64,000 nt of DNA, from NCBI RefSeq assembly GCF_004000825.1, contig NZ_BILZ01000013.1, positions 1-64,000 on the forward strand, written 5' to 3'. Positions 23,643-32,597 of the stretch are shown in pieces. Position 1 is the first letter of the stretch. Every line of letters starts with the position of its first letter. This stretch comes from Paenibacillus kobensis NBRC 15729. Lineage in GTDB: Bacteria; Bacillota; Bacilli; Paenibacillales; Paenibacillaceae. The position numbers and the translations under genes were made by a program. The notes beneath the pieces were generated by a model. That model had not been told where the DNA came from. It searched no databases and saw only the letters and a list, made by a program, of their open reading frames with translations.

Positions 23643-23665
23643 CGAACTGCGTTAGCGGTGCTTTT
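23632..23665 (+). terminator. Terminator of the decayed GDSL gene
   Basis: AGCACCGCTAACG and CGTTAGCGGTGCT form a perfect 13-bp stem with a 5-base loop, followed by TTTTCG. The hairpin overlaps the last codons of the remnant. It may now serve the leftward kinase gene in reverse, but the T tract points rightward. Confidence 0.9.
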
Positions 23666-23751
23666 CGATTCGTAACTGACACTTTACGCTTCATTAATCG
23701 CGGCGCACGCTGGCAGAGCACTACTCCCACCAGATGATCCGCTGCATGAAG

Positions 23752-25515
23752 CTACTTCCCGCGGCGCTGCTTGCGTTTCTCGAGATGCTCAAGCCAGCGC
23801 TGCAGCTTCCGTTCCTTATGCTGATCATGCACTTCCTGCAAAGTCCTCTTCGGCTTCTTCTCCTGAACAACTGCCGGTGCGGCCGCTTCCGGCTTGAGCG
23901 GGAGCCGCACGGTGAATACCGTCCCTTCTCCCGGCTTGCTGTCTGCCGCGATGGTGCCCTGATGCTGGCGGACAATGGTTGCAGCAATGGACAGGCCGAG
24001 TCCGCTGCCGCCTTTGGCGCTGGTGCGCGCTTTATCCGCTTTATAGAAACGTTCGAATACATGCGACAAATCGTCGGCAGCGATGCCGATGCCCGTGTCA
24101 GCAATGACCACAACCGCTTCCTCTTGCTCCTGCCGCAGCCCGATGCGGATCGTTCCCCGCTCCGGCGTGAATTTGATCGCATTATGCAGCAGATTCGTCC
24201 ACACTTGCCGAAGCGCATCCTCATCTCCGGATAGAGTGACTGGCTCGACTTCGATATCGAGCTCCAACTGCTTCGCAAGCCATAATGGCTCCACCGCTAG
24301 CGCCGTCCGCTTCAATTGCAAATCCAAGGGAAACACCGTGAGCTCGGCTTGCGCCAGTCCCCGGCGGGCTTCGAGCATCGTCAGCCTCAGCAAGCTGTCA
24401 CTAAGCTTGGAGAGCCGTCCGCTCTCAGCTTCGATCATGCTCAAATAATCATGCCGGGTCTCCTGCGGCAGCGACTCATTGTGCAGGGCGCGGGCAAAGC
24501 CGGCAATCGACGTCAGCGGTGACTGCAGCTCGTGAGATACGTCCGATATAAACCGTTGGCGCGTTTCTTCGAGCTCTTTCAGCCCGGATGCCATATCGGA
24601 CAACTCCTCGGCAATAATCGTCATTTCGCCCATTCGTCTGTGCGGAGAGATGGCAACCGAGAAGTCGCCTGCCGCTATCCGTTTCATCGCATCGACCATC
24701 GTCTGGAGAACGATGATCTGGTGCTGCCACGGTGCCGCAACGGCAGAGACGACAATGAGCAACAGCATGAACAGCAGTTGCGGAGCCAATGCATACATAT
24801 AATGACTGTTCCATGCGGCCAGCGGCTTGCCCACAGCAAATTTATACGCTTGACCTTCTGCTCCCTGAACTTCCGCAATCAGTGCGGTAACGCGGGGGTG
24901 GAACGGATTCGACCACTGATACGAAAATCGTTCCGTTGATACAGCGCCGGCACTCTCCGAACTCTCCGTTCCGTCCGATCCAACCGTTGCACCGCCGCCG
25001 GCACGGCTGATCGTTCCATTCGCATTATCCGCATTATCATTAGCTGCCGTCCATACACCGTGTTCGCCGGAGTCTGCCGTTCGGCTAACGCCCATCCATT
25101 CGGCAAGACGGTCGCTGCCCTCTCCGAATAAAATCCACTCGCCTCCTGGTTGCTGCATCGCCAGCGCAATTTCATTCTGACCGGCAAAAGCTTGCAGCAA
25201 CCGCGACGCCCGTTCAACCTGCCCGGACTGCACTTCCCCGCCGTCAACGGCGCCATTGGCATTATCCGCCCCCGATGCCGCTCCTGAGCCGCCGCTGCTG
25301 TCTGTCCGGACGTCTGCCGCTTCCAGCAGCTCGACTGCGCGACTCATGTCGGACCGCAGCTCTTCGCGCATATCATCCCGGTTCAAGCCGTCCGTCACGT
25401 AGGCTGCGACGTAATACAATCCCGTCCACGTCAGCATCACAATGGTAATAACCGAAACAAATACACCAACGATTCGAAGCCTGTAGAATCGGGTCAGCCG
25501 ATCGATCCCTTTCAT
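23752..25515 (-). CDS. Two-component sensor histidine kinase
   Basis: A 587-residue membrane kinase. It has one helix at about 14-40, an extracellular part (about 41-255), a second helix at about 256-280, a HAMP-like linker (MKRIAAGDFSVAISPHRRMGE), a HisKA domain with SHELQSPLTSIAGF, and an ATPase domain (NLLHNAIKFTPERG, ADTGIGIA, GGSGLGLSIA). The extracellular domain is interrupted by two low-complexity Ala/Gly/Asn/Ser inserts that share ADNANG (about residues 70-95 and 165-190). The C-terminus is a basic, possibly coiled tail (DQHKERKLQRWLEHLEKRKQ). The start overlaps the stop of the response regulator gene by 4 bp, so the two form one operon and one signalling pair. Confidence 0.92.
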   Translation of the reverse strand: MKGIDRLTRFYRLRIVGVFVSVITIVMLTWTGLYYVAAYVTDGLNRDDMREELRSDMSRAVELLEAADVRTDSSGGSGAASGADNANGAVDGGEVQSGQVERASRLLQAFAGQNEIALAMQQPGGEWILFGEGSDRLAEWMGVSRTADSGEHGVWTAANDNADNANGTISRAGGGATVGSDGTESSESAGAVSTERFSYQWSNPFHPRVTALIAEVQGAEGQAYKFAVGKPLAAWNSHYMYALAPQLLFMLLLIVVSAVAAPWQHQIIVLQTMVDAMKRIAAGDFSVAISPHRRMGEMTIIAEELSDMASGLKELEETRQRFISDVSHELQSPLTSIAGFARALHNESLPQETRHDYLSMIEAESGRLSKLSDSLLRLTMLEARRGLAQAELTVFPLDLQLKRTALAVEPLWLAKQLELDIEVEPVTLSGDEDALRQVWTNLLHNAIKFTPERGTIRIGLRQEQEEAVVVIADTGIGIAADDLSHVFERFYKADKARTSAKGGSGLGLSIAATIVRQHQGTIAADSKPGEGTVFTVRLPLKPEAAAPAVVQEKKPKRTLQEVHDQHKERKLQRWLEHLEKRKQRRGK

Positions 25516-26198
25516 TCCTGCACCGTCCCGGGCTCCATCCTATAGCCAAGCCCTCTGACCGTTGCGATGCGAAATCCGGCCGCAGACTCCGGGAACCGTT
25601 CGCGCAGCCGGTTGACATGCACGTCAAGCGTCCGTTCATTGCCGTCGAAATCAACGCCCCAGATCGCTTCGATCAACTGCTCGCGAAGCAGCGTCTGCCC
25701 GGGATAGCTGGCCAGCTTGAACAGCAGCTCGAATTCCTTCGGCGGCAACGCTATCGCACCTTCGCCAAGAGCAGTCTCGAATGTGCGACGGTTCAGCGTC
25801 ACGTTGCCGATCTGCACGGTGGACGAGACTGCAATTCGATACCGCTTAAGCAGTGCTTTTACCCTCGCGATCAATTCCTCCGCATCGAACGGCTTCACGA
25901 CGTAGTCGTCCGTTCCGAGCTCGAAGCCCTTCACCTTCTGCGACGTATCCCCTTTCGCCGTCAGCATCAGCAGCGGCATATCCGGATAATATTCGCGAAG
26001 CTCGCTGCATAACTTCCACCCGTCCATATTCGGCATCATGACGTCGAGAATGACGAGATCCGCCTTGAACGATTCCAACCGGCGGAGCGCATCTACCCCA
26101 TCCTCCGCCTCCTCTACGATATACCCCGTTTCCTTCATGAAATGGCTGACAAGCTTCCGGATCGACGAATCGTCATCCACGACCAATATATTCACCAT
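25512..26198 (-). CDS. OmpR/PhoB-family response regulator
   Basis: A 228-residue regulator with a complete receiver domain: VVDDDSS for the acidic pair, DLVILDVMMPNMDG with the phospho-Asp, and VVKPFDAEEL with the conserved Lys. It is joined to a winged-helix domain (LPPKEFELLFKLASYPGQTL, WGVDFDGNERTLDVHVNRLR, RIATVRGLGYRMEPG). It is the cognate regulator of the kinase that starts 4 bp inside its end. Nothing nearby identifies the target genes. An ATG with a weak site at 26198 gives the normal family length. Confidence 0.93.
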   Translation of the reverse strand: MVNILVVDDDSSIRKLVSHFMKETGYIVEEAEDGVDALRRLESFKADLVILDVMMPNMDGWKLCSELREYYPDMPLLMLTAKGDTSQKVKGFELGTDDYVVKPFDAEELIARVKALLKRYRIAVSSTVQIGNVTLNRRTFETALGEGAIALPPKEFELLFKLASYPGQTLLREQLIEAIWGVDFDGNERTLDVHVNRLRERFPESAAGFRIATVRGLGYRMEPGTVQE

Positions 26199-26462
26199 AC
26201 GTCCGCTCTCCCTTCCCCGGCACCGGCCTTCTCGCCGCCGCTTGCCTCTTTGCCGAACTTCGCGTTGTTTCCTTCATTATGCTTATTGAATGTAAATTCA
26301 ATTTAAACACCGAAGTCCAATGTTCGTCCATCTTATGTCGTCTGCATGTTCGTCCCGTGCGCTTGCGTCCAACCGGTGTAATTTTTTATAACACTTCTAT
26401 AACAATAATGCCGTCTCCTTTCATATACTGTCATATAGCAACCAGAGAGCGGGGAATTGCGT

Positions 26463-27413
26463 ATGGGAAGCAAAACACGCAAAGTTGCGATTGTTGGGGT
26501 CGGCCATGTGGGCGCCAGTTGCGCCTATTCGCTCATCAATCAATCGATCTGCGACGAGATCATTCTGATCGGCCGGACACCGCATCGTGCCTACGCGCAA
26601 GCGCTGGACCTGTCGCACTGTATGGATTTCACCTATACCCGGACCAAAATATTCGCCGGCTCCTGCGCCGATTGCAGCGACGCCGACATCGTCGTGCTAT
26701 GCGCGGGCTCCTACCCTAAACCCGGCAGCTCGAGACTCGACATGACCGATAGCGCCTTTGAGATCTATCAAACTTTTATTCCTTCATTAATGTCCTGCGG
26801 ATTCGACGGCACGATCATCGCAGCCGCGAATCCCGTCGACGTCGTCACTTATATGGTATGGAAGCTGTCCGGCCTGCCGCGCGAGCGTGTCATCGGCACC
26901 GGCACGTCGATCGACTCCTCCCGGCTTAAGACGCTGTTGTCCGAATACCTTCCGGTCGATCCGCGCAGCGTGCACGGATACGTTCTTGGCGAGCACGGCG
27001 AATCCCAGTTCGCAGCCTGGTCCCATGTGACGATCGGCGGTAAGCCCATTATGGACATCCTTGCCCAGCACCCGCAGCGGTTCAGCCAGCTCAATCTCGA
27101 TGATATCGAGCTGAAGACGCGCAACGCCGGGTGGGAGATTTTGCAGCACAAGGGCTCGACCCATTATGGCATCGCGAACGCGATTGCGCATATCGTCCGG
27201 TCGATTCTGAACGACGATTTCAATATTACAGCGGTTTCGGCCGTTCTTGACGGCGAATATGGCGAGCGAGGCGTCTGTGCGGGCGTGCCCGCTATACTGA
27301 CGCGCAAGGGCATCGCCGAGCTGGTCGAGCTGAATCTCACTCCCCCTGAACGGGCACGGTTCGCTAATTCGTGCCAAGTCATCCGGTCGGCGGGAGCATC
27401 GCTTCCTCTTTAG
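26463..27413 (+). CDS. L-lactate dehydrogenase-family 2-hydroxyacid dehydrogenase
   Basis: A 316-residue NAD-dependent dehydrogenase of the LDH/MDH family. It shows the nucleotide site VAIVGVGHVGASCAYSL, AANPVDVVTYMVWKLSG, the catalytic Asp and Arg in GTSIDSSRLK, and the catalytic His in LGEHGESQ. In the substrate-specificity loop, lactate dehydrogenases read ANQKPGETR and malate dehydrogenases have Arg for the Gln; here it reads SYPKPGSSR, placing Pro where Gln is usual. The activating His of VHGY is present. It probably reduces pyruvate or a related 2-oxoacid, but that substitution leaves the substrate open. The ATG at 26463 follows GCGGGG. The gene stands alone between the response regulator (divergent) and the dGTPase gene. 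Confidence 0.85.
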   Translation: MGSKTRKVAIVGVGHVGASCAYSLINQSICDEIILIGRTPHRAYAQALDLSHCMDFTYTRTKIFAGSCADCSDADIVVLCAGSYPKPGSSRLDMTDSAFEIYQTFIPSLMSCGFDGTIIAAANPVDVVTYMVWKLSGLPRERVIGTGTSIDSSRLKTLLSEYLPVDPRSVHGYVLGEHGESQFAAWSHVTIGGKPIMDILAQHPQRFSQLNLDDIELKTRNAGWEILQHKGSTHYGIANAIAHIVRSILNDDFNITAVSAVLDGEYGERGVCAGVPAILTRKGIAELVELNLTPPERARFANSCQVIRSAGASLPL

Positions 27414-27482
27414 CCCCCATCCTTGTGGCTGTACCGCTTTCCGTGCCGCTCGTCAATGTTCGGATTATTATTCGGCCTGCCT

Positions 27483-27512
27483 TTGACAATGTTATGAATA
27501 ATAACATAGAGT
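27483..27512 (+). promoter_or_regulatory. Promoter with palindromic spacer before the dGTPase gene
   Basis: TTGACA at 27483-27488 is followed by the 19-base palindrome ATGTTATGAATAATAACAT (27489-27507) and a weak -10 (TAGAGT, 27507-27512). The palindrome fills the spacer, a classical position for a repressor site. It lies about 80 bases before the ATG at 27591. Confidence 0.5.
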
Positions 27513-27590
27513 AAGTAAACAACATGAATATCAAGATTGAAACGACCATGCATAAGCCGCAGCACGGATCGGAATAGGAGGCGAAGCTCT

Positions 27591-28907
27591 ATGGACTTGC
27601 GAAAAATGCGGCTGGACGAACCGGCAATCGGCACGTTCAGCGAAGAGAGAGAAGAATACGAACGGGACTACGCCCGTCTCATCCAATCCCCGGCATTTCG
27701 CAGATTGCAAGGCAAATCGCAAGTGTTCGGCGCCGGGTCCGGCGATTACTACCGAACGCGCCTGACGCATTCGCTCGAAGTGTCCCAGATTGCACGCGAA
27801 GTATCGCGGCGGCTCGGCAAGCAATATCCGTTCCTCGCCAAGCGCGAGCATCCGGGTCTGCTCCTCGATCCGACTGTCGTCGAATGCGCCTCGCTGGCGC
27901 ACGATTTCGGCCATCCCCCGTTCGGACATAAAGGGGAAGAAGTGCTGAACCAGCTGCTCACGGAAGAGTACGGTATGAAGTATGAAGGCAACGCGCAAAA
28001 TTACCGGATCTTAATGTTTCTCGAGAAACGCGCAGGCAGCGGCAGCGGACTCGATCTGACCGCCTCCGTCCTGCTCGGTGTGAATAAATATCCGTTCTGC
28101 TTGGACGACCCAGGCCGGCTGAAAGGCGTCTACCGCGAGGAATGGGCTCGCATCAGCCATATCCGCGATTTATGGGCGATGCCCAAAGAATGCTCTACGC
28201 TGGAAGCGCAGCTGATGGACTTGTGCGACGACATCGCCTATTCGACACATGATATCGAGGACGGCATCCGTGCCGGCAAGATCCAGATGAACCGCACCTT
28301 TTTCGAGGACGATCGGCTTATTGACAATTTGATCCACGAGATTACAGCCGATCAAGGCAATGGTGATCTTCGTTGGCACGAGGTCGACATGAGGGCGATG
28401 TGCCGCCGCGCAATGGACGATTATCTGGAGCAATGGGAAGAGCTGTACATTCAGTGCGAACGGGAGTCTTCCCGCACCCGGCGCGAGATGAAGGCCCGCT
28501 GGGTCAGCACGTTCGCCGGGCGCGTCGGCATTATCGACGATTCCGCAAAAGGCTGGAAGCGCGTAACCTTCGTCCGGGAAGGTGCAGAAGACTTAGAACT
28601 GCTCCGCACGATGGAAATATTGAAGAAGCTCGCATGGGTAACGCTGATCAAGGATTTCCGAATTCAACGGCTGCAAATGCGAAGCGAAATCATGATCCGG
28701 CGGCTGTGGGAAAGCTTCCGCGATCCCGAACGGGGCCGGCTCATTCTGCCTCCCGATTGGACGGAAAGCTTCGAACGACATAAATCCCATTGGCAATGGC
28801 CCCGTTTCATCGCTGATTATATATCGGGTATGACCGATTCGTACGCCTCCAAAGTATATAACGAGCTGTACGCCAGCAAGACGGGCTCCATCTACGAGAT
28901 GGATTGA
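27591..28907 (+). CDS. dGTP triphosphohydrolase-like HD-domain protein
   Basis: A 438-residue HD-superfamily phosphohydrolase of the dGTPase type. The metal and substrate motifs are visible in order: RDYARLIQSPAFRRLQGKSQV, RTRLTHSLEVSQIAREV (first His), HDFGHPPFGHKGEEVL (the HD pair plus the conserved HPPFGH), and MDLCDDIAYSTHDIEDGI (the final Asp). Such enzymes hydrolyse dGTP or other dNTPs to nucleoside and triphosphate and help control dNTP pools. AATAGGAGG lies 8 bases before the ATG at 27591. A strong terminator follows. It stands as a single-gene unit behind a promoter with a palindromic spacer. Confidence 0.92.
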   Translation: MDLRKMRLDEPAIGTFSEEREEYERDYARLIQSPAFRRLQGKSQVFGAGSGDYYRTRLTHSLEVSQIAREVSRRLGKQYPFLAKREHPGLLLDPTVVECASLAHDFGHPPFGHKGEEVLNQLLTEEYGMKYEGNAQNYRILMFLEKRAGSGSGLDLTASVLLGVNKYPFCLDDPGRLKGVYREEWARISHIRDLWAMPKECSTLEAQLMDLCDDIAYSTHDIEDGIRAGKIQMNRTFFEDDRLIDNLIHEITADQGNGDLRWHEVDMRAMCRRAMDDYLEQWEELYIQCERESSRTRREMKARWVSTFAGRVGIIDDSAKGWKRVTFVREGAEDLELLRTMEILKKLAWVTLIKDFRIQRLQMRSEIMIRRLWESFRDPERGRLILPPDWTESFERHKSHWQWPRFIADYISGMTDSYASKVYNELYASKTGSIYEMD

Positions 28908-28926
28908 ATAGGTTTGCACGGTCCGC

Positions 28927-28964
28927 AGGGCCGGGGAGGGCGCCATGCCTCCCCGGCCCTTTTT
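28927..28964 (+). terminator. Intrinsic terminator of the dGTPase gene
   Basis: AGGGCCGGGGAG and CTCCCCGGCCCT form a perfect 12-bp stem with a 9-base loop, followed by TTTTTATG. Confidence 0.92.
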
Positions 28965-29148
28965 ATGCCAGGCATAGCACAGGTTGTTCGATGAAATTCT
29001 ACATTTACAGAGGATTGGAACTTGATTGCGGGCCTACCGCCCTACACGACCTTGAAAATACAAACCTATATCCCTAAGTTCGCACATTGTTGTATGAAGG
29101 GCTTACAGGGCATAATGGAGTCACACCAAATAAGGGGGAATCAATTCA

Positions 29149-30483
29149 ATGCGTAAAAGCACGAAATGGATGAGCGTTGCCCTTGCAGGCGCGCTGACGG
29201 TTTCGCTCGCAGCATGCGGAAGCGACTCGAAAGATAACGAAACGAACACGTCGAACGGCGGTTCGACAACGGAAACGCCTAAAGCTGAAAACGTAACGAT
29301 TACCTTCCAAAACATTTATCCAGACCCATCGACACCAGCCGCGAAAATTCTTGATAAAATTGTCAAGCAATACGAAGCGGAACACACAAACGTGAAAATC
29401 GAGCTCGACTCGCTAAACACGGACCAACAAAAAGCAAAACTGAAAACGCAAGCAGCTTCCAAAGAAGTTCCAGATATTACGATCGTTAACCCAGCAGCGC
29501 AAATGAAAGACTATGTTGACGCAGGCCTGTTCGCTCCGCTGAACGACATGCTCGACAAGAACGGTCTGAAAGACACGTTCCAAGAGGGTATCCTCAACTG
29601 GTACAGCTTCAACGACAACGTATACGCATTGCCAGACGGCAACAACGTGGCGGTTATGTTCTACAACAAAAAACTGTTTGCTGATGCAGGCATCGCAGCG
29701 CCTCCAACGACGTTCGAAGAGCTGCTCGCAGACGTTAAAATTTTGAAAGACAAAGGCATCACGCCAATGGTTATGGGTGAGAAAGATACTTGGACGGGTT
29801 CGTTCCTGTTCATGAACATCTTGCTCCGCACGAACGGCCCAGGCTTCCTGCAATCCGTAGTTGACGGTTCGAAAAACTTCAGCGATCCAGCATTCACGGA
29901 AGCTGTAGACGCGTTCCAACAACTCGTTCAAGCTGGCGCATTCCAAGACGGTGCAACGTCGATGGACTACAACGCAGCTGAGAACCTGTTCAAAACGGGC
30001 AAATCCGCTATGTACTTCATGGGTTCATGGGCAACAGGCGCAATCGACCAATCCACTATCGGACCGGACGCAGGCGTATTCAAGTTCCCAACGGTTAACG
30101 GCAAAGGCAACACAGACGAGTACATGCTGGCTCCAGGCTCCGCATTCGCGATCTCGGCTAACAGCAAGCACGTGGAAGCAACGAAAGACTTCCTGAACTA
30201 CTTCATGCTGCAATTCCCTAAAGTATCGTTCGACGAGAAGAACGCAGTTACGCTTGCACAAAAAGTTGACGGCGACTTCGCAGCAGCTGGCTACTCCCCG
30301 CTCCAAATGGAAGTGGCAGGCATTAAAGGCGCAGTTAAAGGCGGCGACCTCTCGTTCGACAACACGATGAACCCTGCAACGTCGCAAGTTCACTTGACGA
30401 GCATCCAAAACCTGTTCGTACAAAAAGTGGATTCCGCTTCGGTAGGCAAAGAGCATCAAACGGCTTACGATTCGAACAAATAA
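29149..30483 (+). CDS. Sugar ABC transporter substrate-binding lipoprotein
   Basis: A 444-residue extracellular solute-binding protein of the carbohydrate (family 1) type. The signal peptide ends in VSLAAC, giving a lipidated Cys at about residue 23, followed by a Ser/Asn/Thr-rich linker. The mature protein starts VTITFQNIYPDPSTPAAKIL and has the ILDKIVKQYEAEHTNVKIEL, AAENLFKTGKSAMYFMGSW and TKDFLNYFM blocks typical of this group. It is the first gene of a cluster with two permeases and a YesM-type kinase/AraC regulator pair. A weak hairpin after it can reduce read-through and give the binding protein higher dosage. The ATG has AAGGGGGAATC upstream. The sugar is not evident. Confidence 0.92.
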   Translation: MRKSTKWMSVALAGALTVSLAACGSDSKDNETNTSNGGSTTETPKAENVTITFQNIYPDPSTPAAKILDKIVKQYEAEHTNVKIELDSLNTDQQKAKLKTQAASKEVPDITIVNPAAQMKDYVDAGLFAPLNDMLDKNGLKDTFQEGILNWYSFNDNVYALPDGNNVAVMFYNKKLFADAGIAAPPTTFEELLADVKILKDKGITPMVMGEKDTWTGSFLFMNILLRTNGPGFLQSVVDGSKNFSDPAFTEAVDAFQQLVQAGAFQDGATSMDYNAAENLFKTGKSAMYFMGSWATGAIDQSTIGPDAGVFKFPTVNGKGNTDEYMLAPGSAFAISANSKHVEATKDFLNYFMLQFPKVSFDEKNAVTLAQKVDGDFAAAGYSPLQMEVAGIKGAVKGGDLSFDNTMNPATSQVHLTSIQNLFVQKVDSASVGKEHQTAYDSNK

Positions 30484-30530
30484 TTTAGCTTCACATTTAG
30501 ATTTGATCGATCCGTTCGCTATGCAAGCGA

Positions 30531-30558
30531 AAGGGAGCGGCCCTGTCGCTCCCTTTCT
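30531..30558 (+). terminator. Attenuator-like hairpin between binding protein and permease genes
   Basis: AAGGGAGCG and CGCTCCCTT form a 9-bp stem with a 7-base loop, followed by TCTCTATG. The poor T tract suggests partial termination or 3'-end protection of the binding-protein message. Confidence 0.65.
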
Positions 30559-30625
30559 CTATGTTATAAACTCATCATCGCAACAAACCGTATCAAATGA
30601 TTCAAGATTCAAGGAGGCGAACTAA

Positions 30626-31516
30626 ATGAATGCGCTAAAGGTGCCTGCACGGACAATCGCACTATTCGTGTTACCGTGTCTACTGCTGTATGTCTGCCTC
30701 GTGTTCGTTCCAATCTTCTACAGTATGTACACGAGTACGTTCGACTGGAACGGCATCGGCGTTAAGAAGTATATCGGTTTAGACAACTATGTTAACATTC
30801 TGTATCATGACAAAGTTTTCTGGCCTGCTGTTAAGCACACGCTTTTGTTTGCCGTATTCTCCATGTTGGAGATTCCGGTCGCGCTTCTTATTGCAACGCT
30901 CTTAAACCGTTATGTACGCAAACCGAATTTCTTTGTTTCCGCGTATTTCGTTCCTGTTATTTTGTCCGTTGTAATTATTGGTCAATTGTGGAAAACGATT
31001 TATAACCCTGCATCGCTTGGCGGTATGATCAACCAAACGCTTGACAGCCTTGGGCTGCACAGCTGGACTCATTCATGGCTTACGGAACCGGATATCGCAA
31101 TGTACGCTCTTTACTTTGTAGCTCTATGGCAGTACCTGGGTTACCATCTGCTTATTCAATTCACAGGTATCTCCAACATCCCTACGGAAATTTACGAGGC
31201 GGCTAAGATCGATGGAGCGGAAGGCTTTAAAGCTGATTGGCACATTACGTTCCCGCTGGTCGTCCCGATTTTCAAAATATCGATTATCCTTGCTTTTATC
31301 GGTTCATTGCAATCCTTCGACATGATCATGGTTATGACGGGCGGCGGTCCTGCTCACGCAACAGACGTTATCGCTACCCATATGTACAACATGTCGTTCG
31401 CATCGTCCAAATTCGGTTACGGCAGCGCGATCGCGATCATTCTGGTCATCGTATGTCTCGTCGCAACCGTCATTATCAATACGGCATTCAATAAGCTCGA
31501 GAAAAAAATCGGCTAA
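30626..31516 (+). CDS. Sugar ABC transporter permease (MalF/UgpA type)
   Basis: A 296-residue inner permease with six transmembrane segments, of the carbohydrate uptake CUT1 type. The EAA loop that docks the ATPase is clear near residues 195-215 (IPTEIYEAAKIDGAEGFKAD). Other family blocks are FVPIFYSMYTSTFDWNGIG near the N-terminus and MIMVMTGGGPAHATDVIATH in the last third. It pairs with the second permease 39 bp downstream. No ATPase gene is in the cluster, which is usual for Firmicutes systems served by the shared ATPase MsmX. The ATG follows CAAGGAGGCG. Confidence 0.95.
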   Translation: MNALKVPARTIALFVLPCLLLYVCLVFVPIFYSMYTSTFDWNGIGVKKYIGLDNYVNILYHDKVFWPAVKHTLLFAVFSMLEIPVALLIATLLNRYVRKPNFFVSAYFVPVILSVVIIGQLWKTIYNPASLGGMINQTLDSLGLHSWTHSWLTEPDIAMYALYFVALWQYLGYHLLIQFTGISNIPTEIYEAAKIDGAEGFKADWHITFPLVVPIFKISIILAFIGSLQSFDMIMVMTGGGPAHATDVIATHMYNMSFASSKFGYGSAIAIILVIVCLVATVIINTAFNKLEKKIG

Positions 31517-31555
31517 CGTGCAACCGAATGTAACGCGAAAGGAGTTAATGTCTAT

Positions 31556-32434
31556 ATGAATCAGGCGCTTACTTCGTCAGCAGCCTCGTTGGCTAAGCCG
31601 GCACGCAAGCGAGTACCCATTGCTAGAATATCGGTATTGACGCTGCTCGGCATTCTGCTCGTCACGCAGCTGTATCCTTTGTTATGGTTGGTTCTGTACT
31701 CATTGAAATCCAATGAGGAAATATTGTCAGGCAAATTCTTCGCTCTCCCTAAATCGCTTCAATGGACCAACTACAAGCAAGCCATCGAAGCTCACTATTG
31801 GCAGTATCTCTACAACAGCGTATTCGTTACCGTCGTCACGATGGTATGCGTTATCGTACTGGCGAGCATGGTGGCTTACGCCATTACGCGTTTCAAGTGG
31901 AAGCTCGGCCCTGTCGTCATGCTCATCTTCCTTATGGGTATGATGATTCCGGTCCAATCCACGTTGCTGCCGATCATGATGATCTTCAAGAACATCCCGG
32001 GATTGATGGGTACGCGCTGGTCGATCATTCTGCCTTACATCGCTTACCAGACGCCAATCGCCGTGTTCATCCTTAGCGGCTTTATGCGCACCATTCCGCT
32101 TGAGATCGAGGAATCGGCTCATATGGACGGCGCAAGCATCATGCGGACGTTCCGCAGCATCATCCTCCCGATTTCGGTTCCGCCGATCGTGACGGTATGT
32201 ATTCTGACGTTCATCAACATCTGGAACGAGTACATCTTGGCTGCTACGTTCATCTCTTCCGCGAAGTACAAAACGCTTCCGTTCGGGGTTAACAGCTTCG
32301 TCAGCCAGTATTCGTCCAACTATGGCGCTATCGGCGCTTACCTGGTGCTCGGCGCACTGCCGGTCATCATCATGTACTTCGTTCTCTCGGAAAAAATTAC
32401 GAAAGGCATGGTTGCGGGCGCTGTCAAAGGCTAA
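31556..32434 (+). CDS. Sugar ABC transporter permease (MalG/UgpE type)
   Basis: A 292-residue permease, partner of the preceding gene, with six transmembrane segments. The EAA loop reads IPLEIEESAHMDGASIMRTF, followed by ILPISVPPIVTVCILTFINI and NEYILAATFISS, all typical of CUT1 MalG-like subunits. The C-terminus ends KITKGMVAGAVKG, a very common tail for this family. AAAGGAG lies 9 bases before the ATG. A terminator follows, separating it from the kinase gene. The pair with the lipoprotein forms an importer for an unidentified sugar or oligosaccharide. Confidence 0.95.
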   Translation: MNQALTSSAASLAKPARKRVPIARISVLTLLGILLVTQLYPLLWLVLYSLKSNEEILSGKFFALPKSLQWTNYKQAIEAHYWQYLYNSVFVTVVTMVCVIVLASMVAYAITRFKWKLGPVVMLIFLMGMMIPVQSTLLPIMMIFKNIPGLMGTRWSIILPYIAYQTPIAVFILSGFMRTIPLEIEESAHMDGASIMRTFRSIILPISVPPIVTVCILTFINIWNEYILAATFISSAKYKTLPFGVNSFVSQYSSNYGAIGAYLVLGALPVIIMYFVLSEKITKGMVAGAVKG

Positions 32435-32464
32435 CCGCGAACACCTTCTCGTCATACAACTCCT

Positions 32465-32508
32465 AACAAACCTTCAGGGCCCGCTGCCCCGGAGGTTTGT
32501 TGTATTTT
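32465..32508 (+). terminator. Terminator after the second permease gene
   Basis: AACAAACCTTCAGGG and CCCCGGAGGTTTGTT pair over 15 positions (with a G-T pair and small mismatch) around a GCTG-type loop, followed by GTATTTTCC. Confidence 0.85.
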
Positions 32509-32597
32509 CCCTCCCTCCCGGCATAACGTTCCTTATCGATAATTGTGGTATGATGGAATAAGTATTTATTATTTTGTATCATGCGGGGGCTTCCTTC

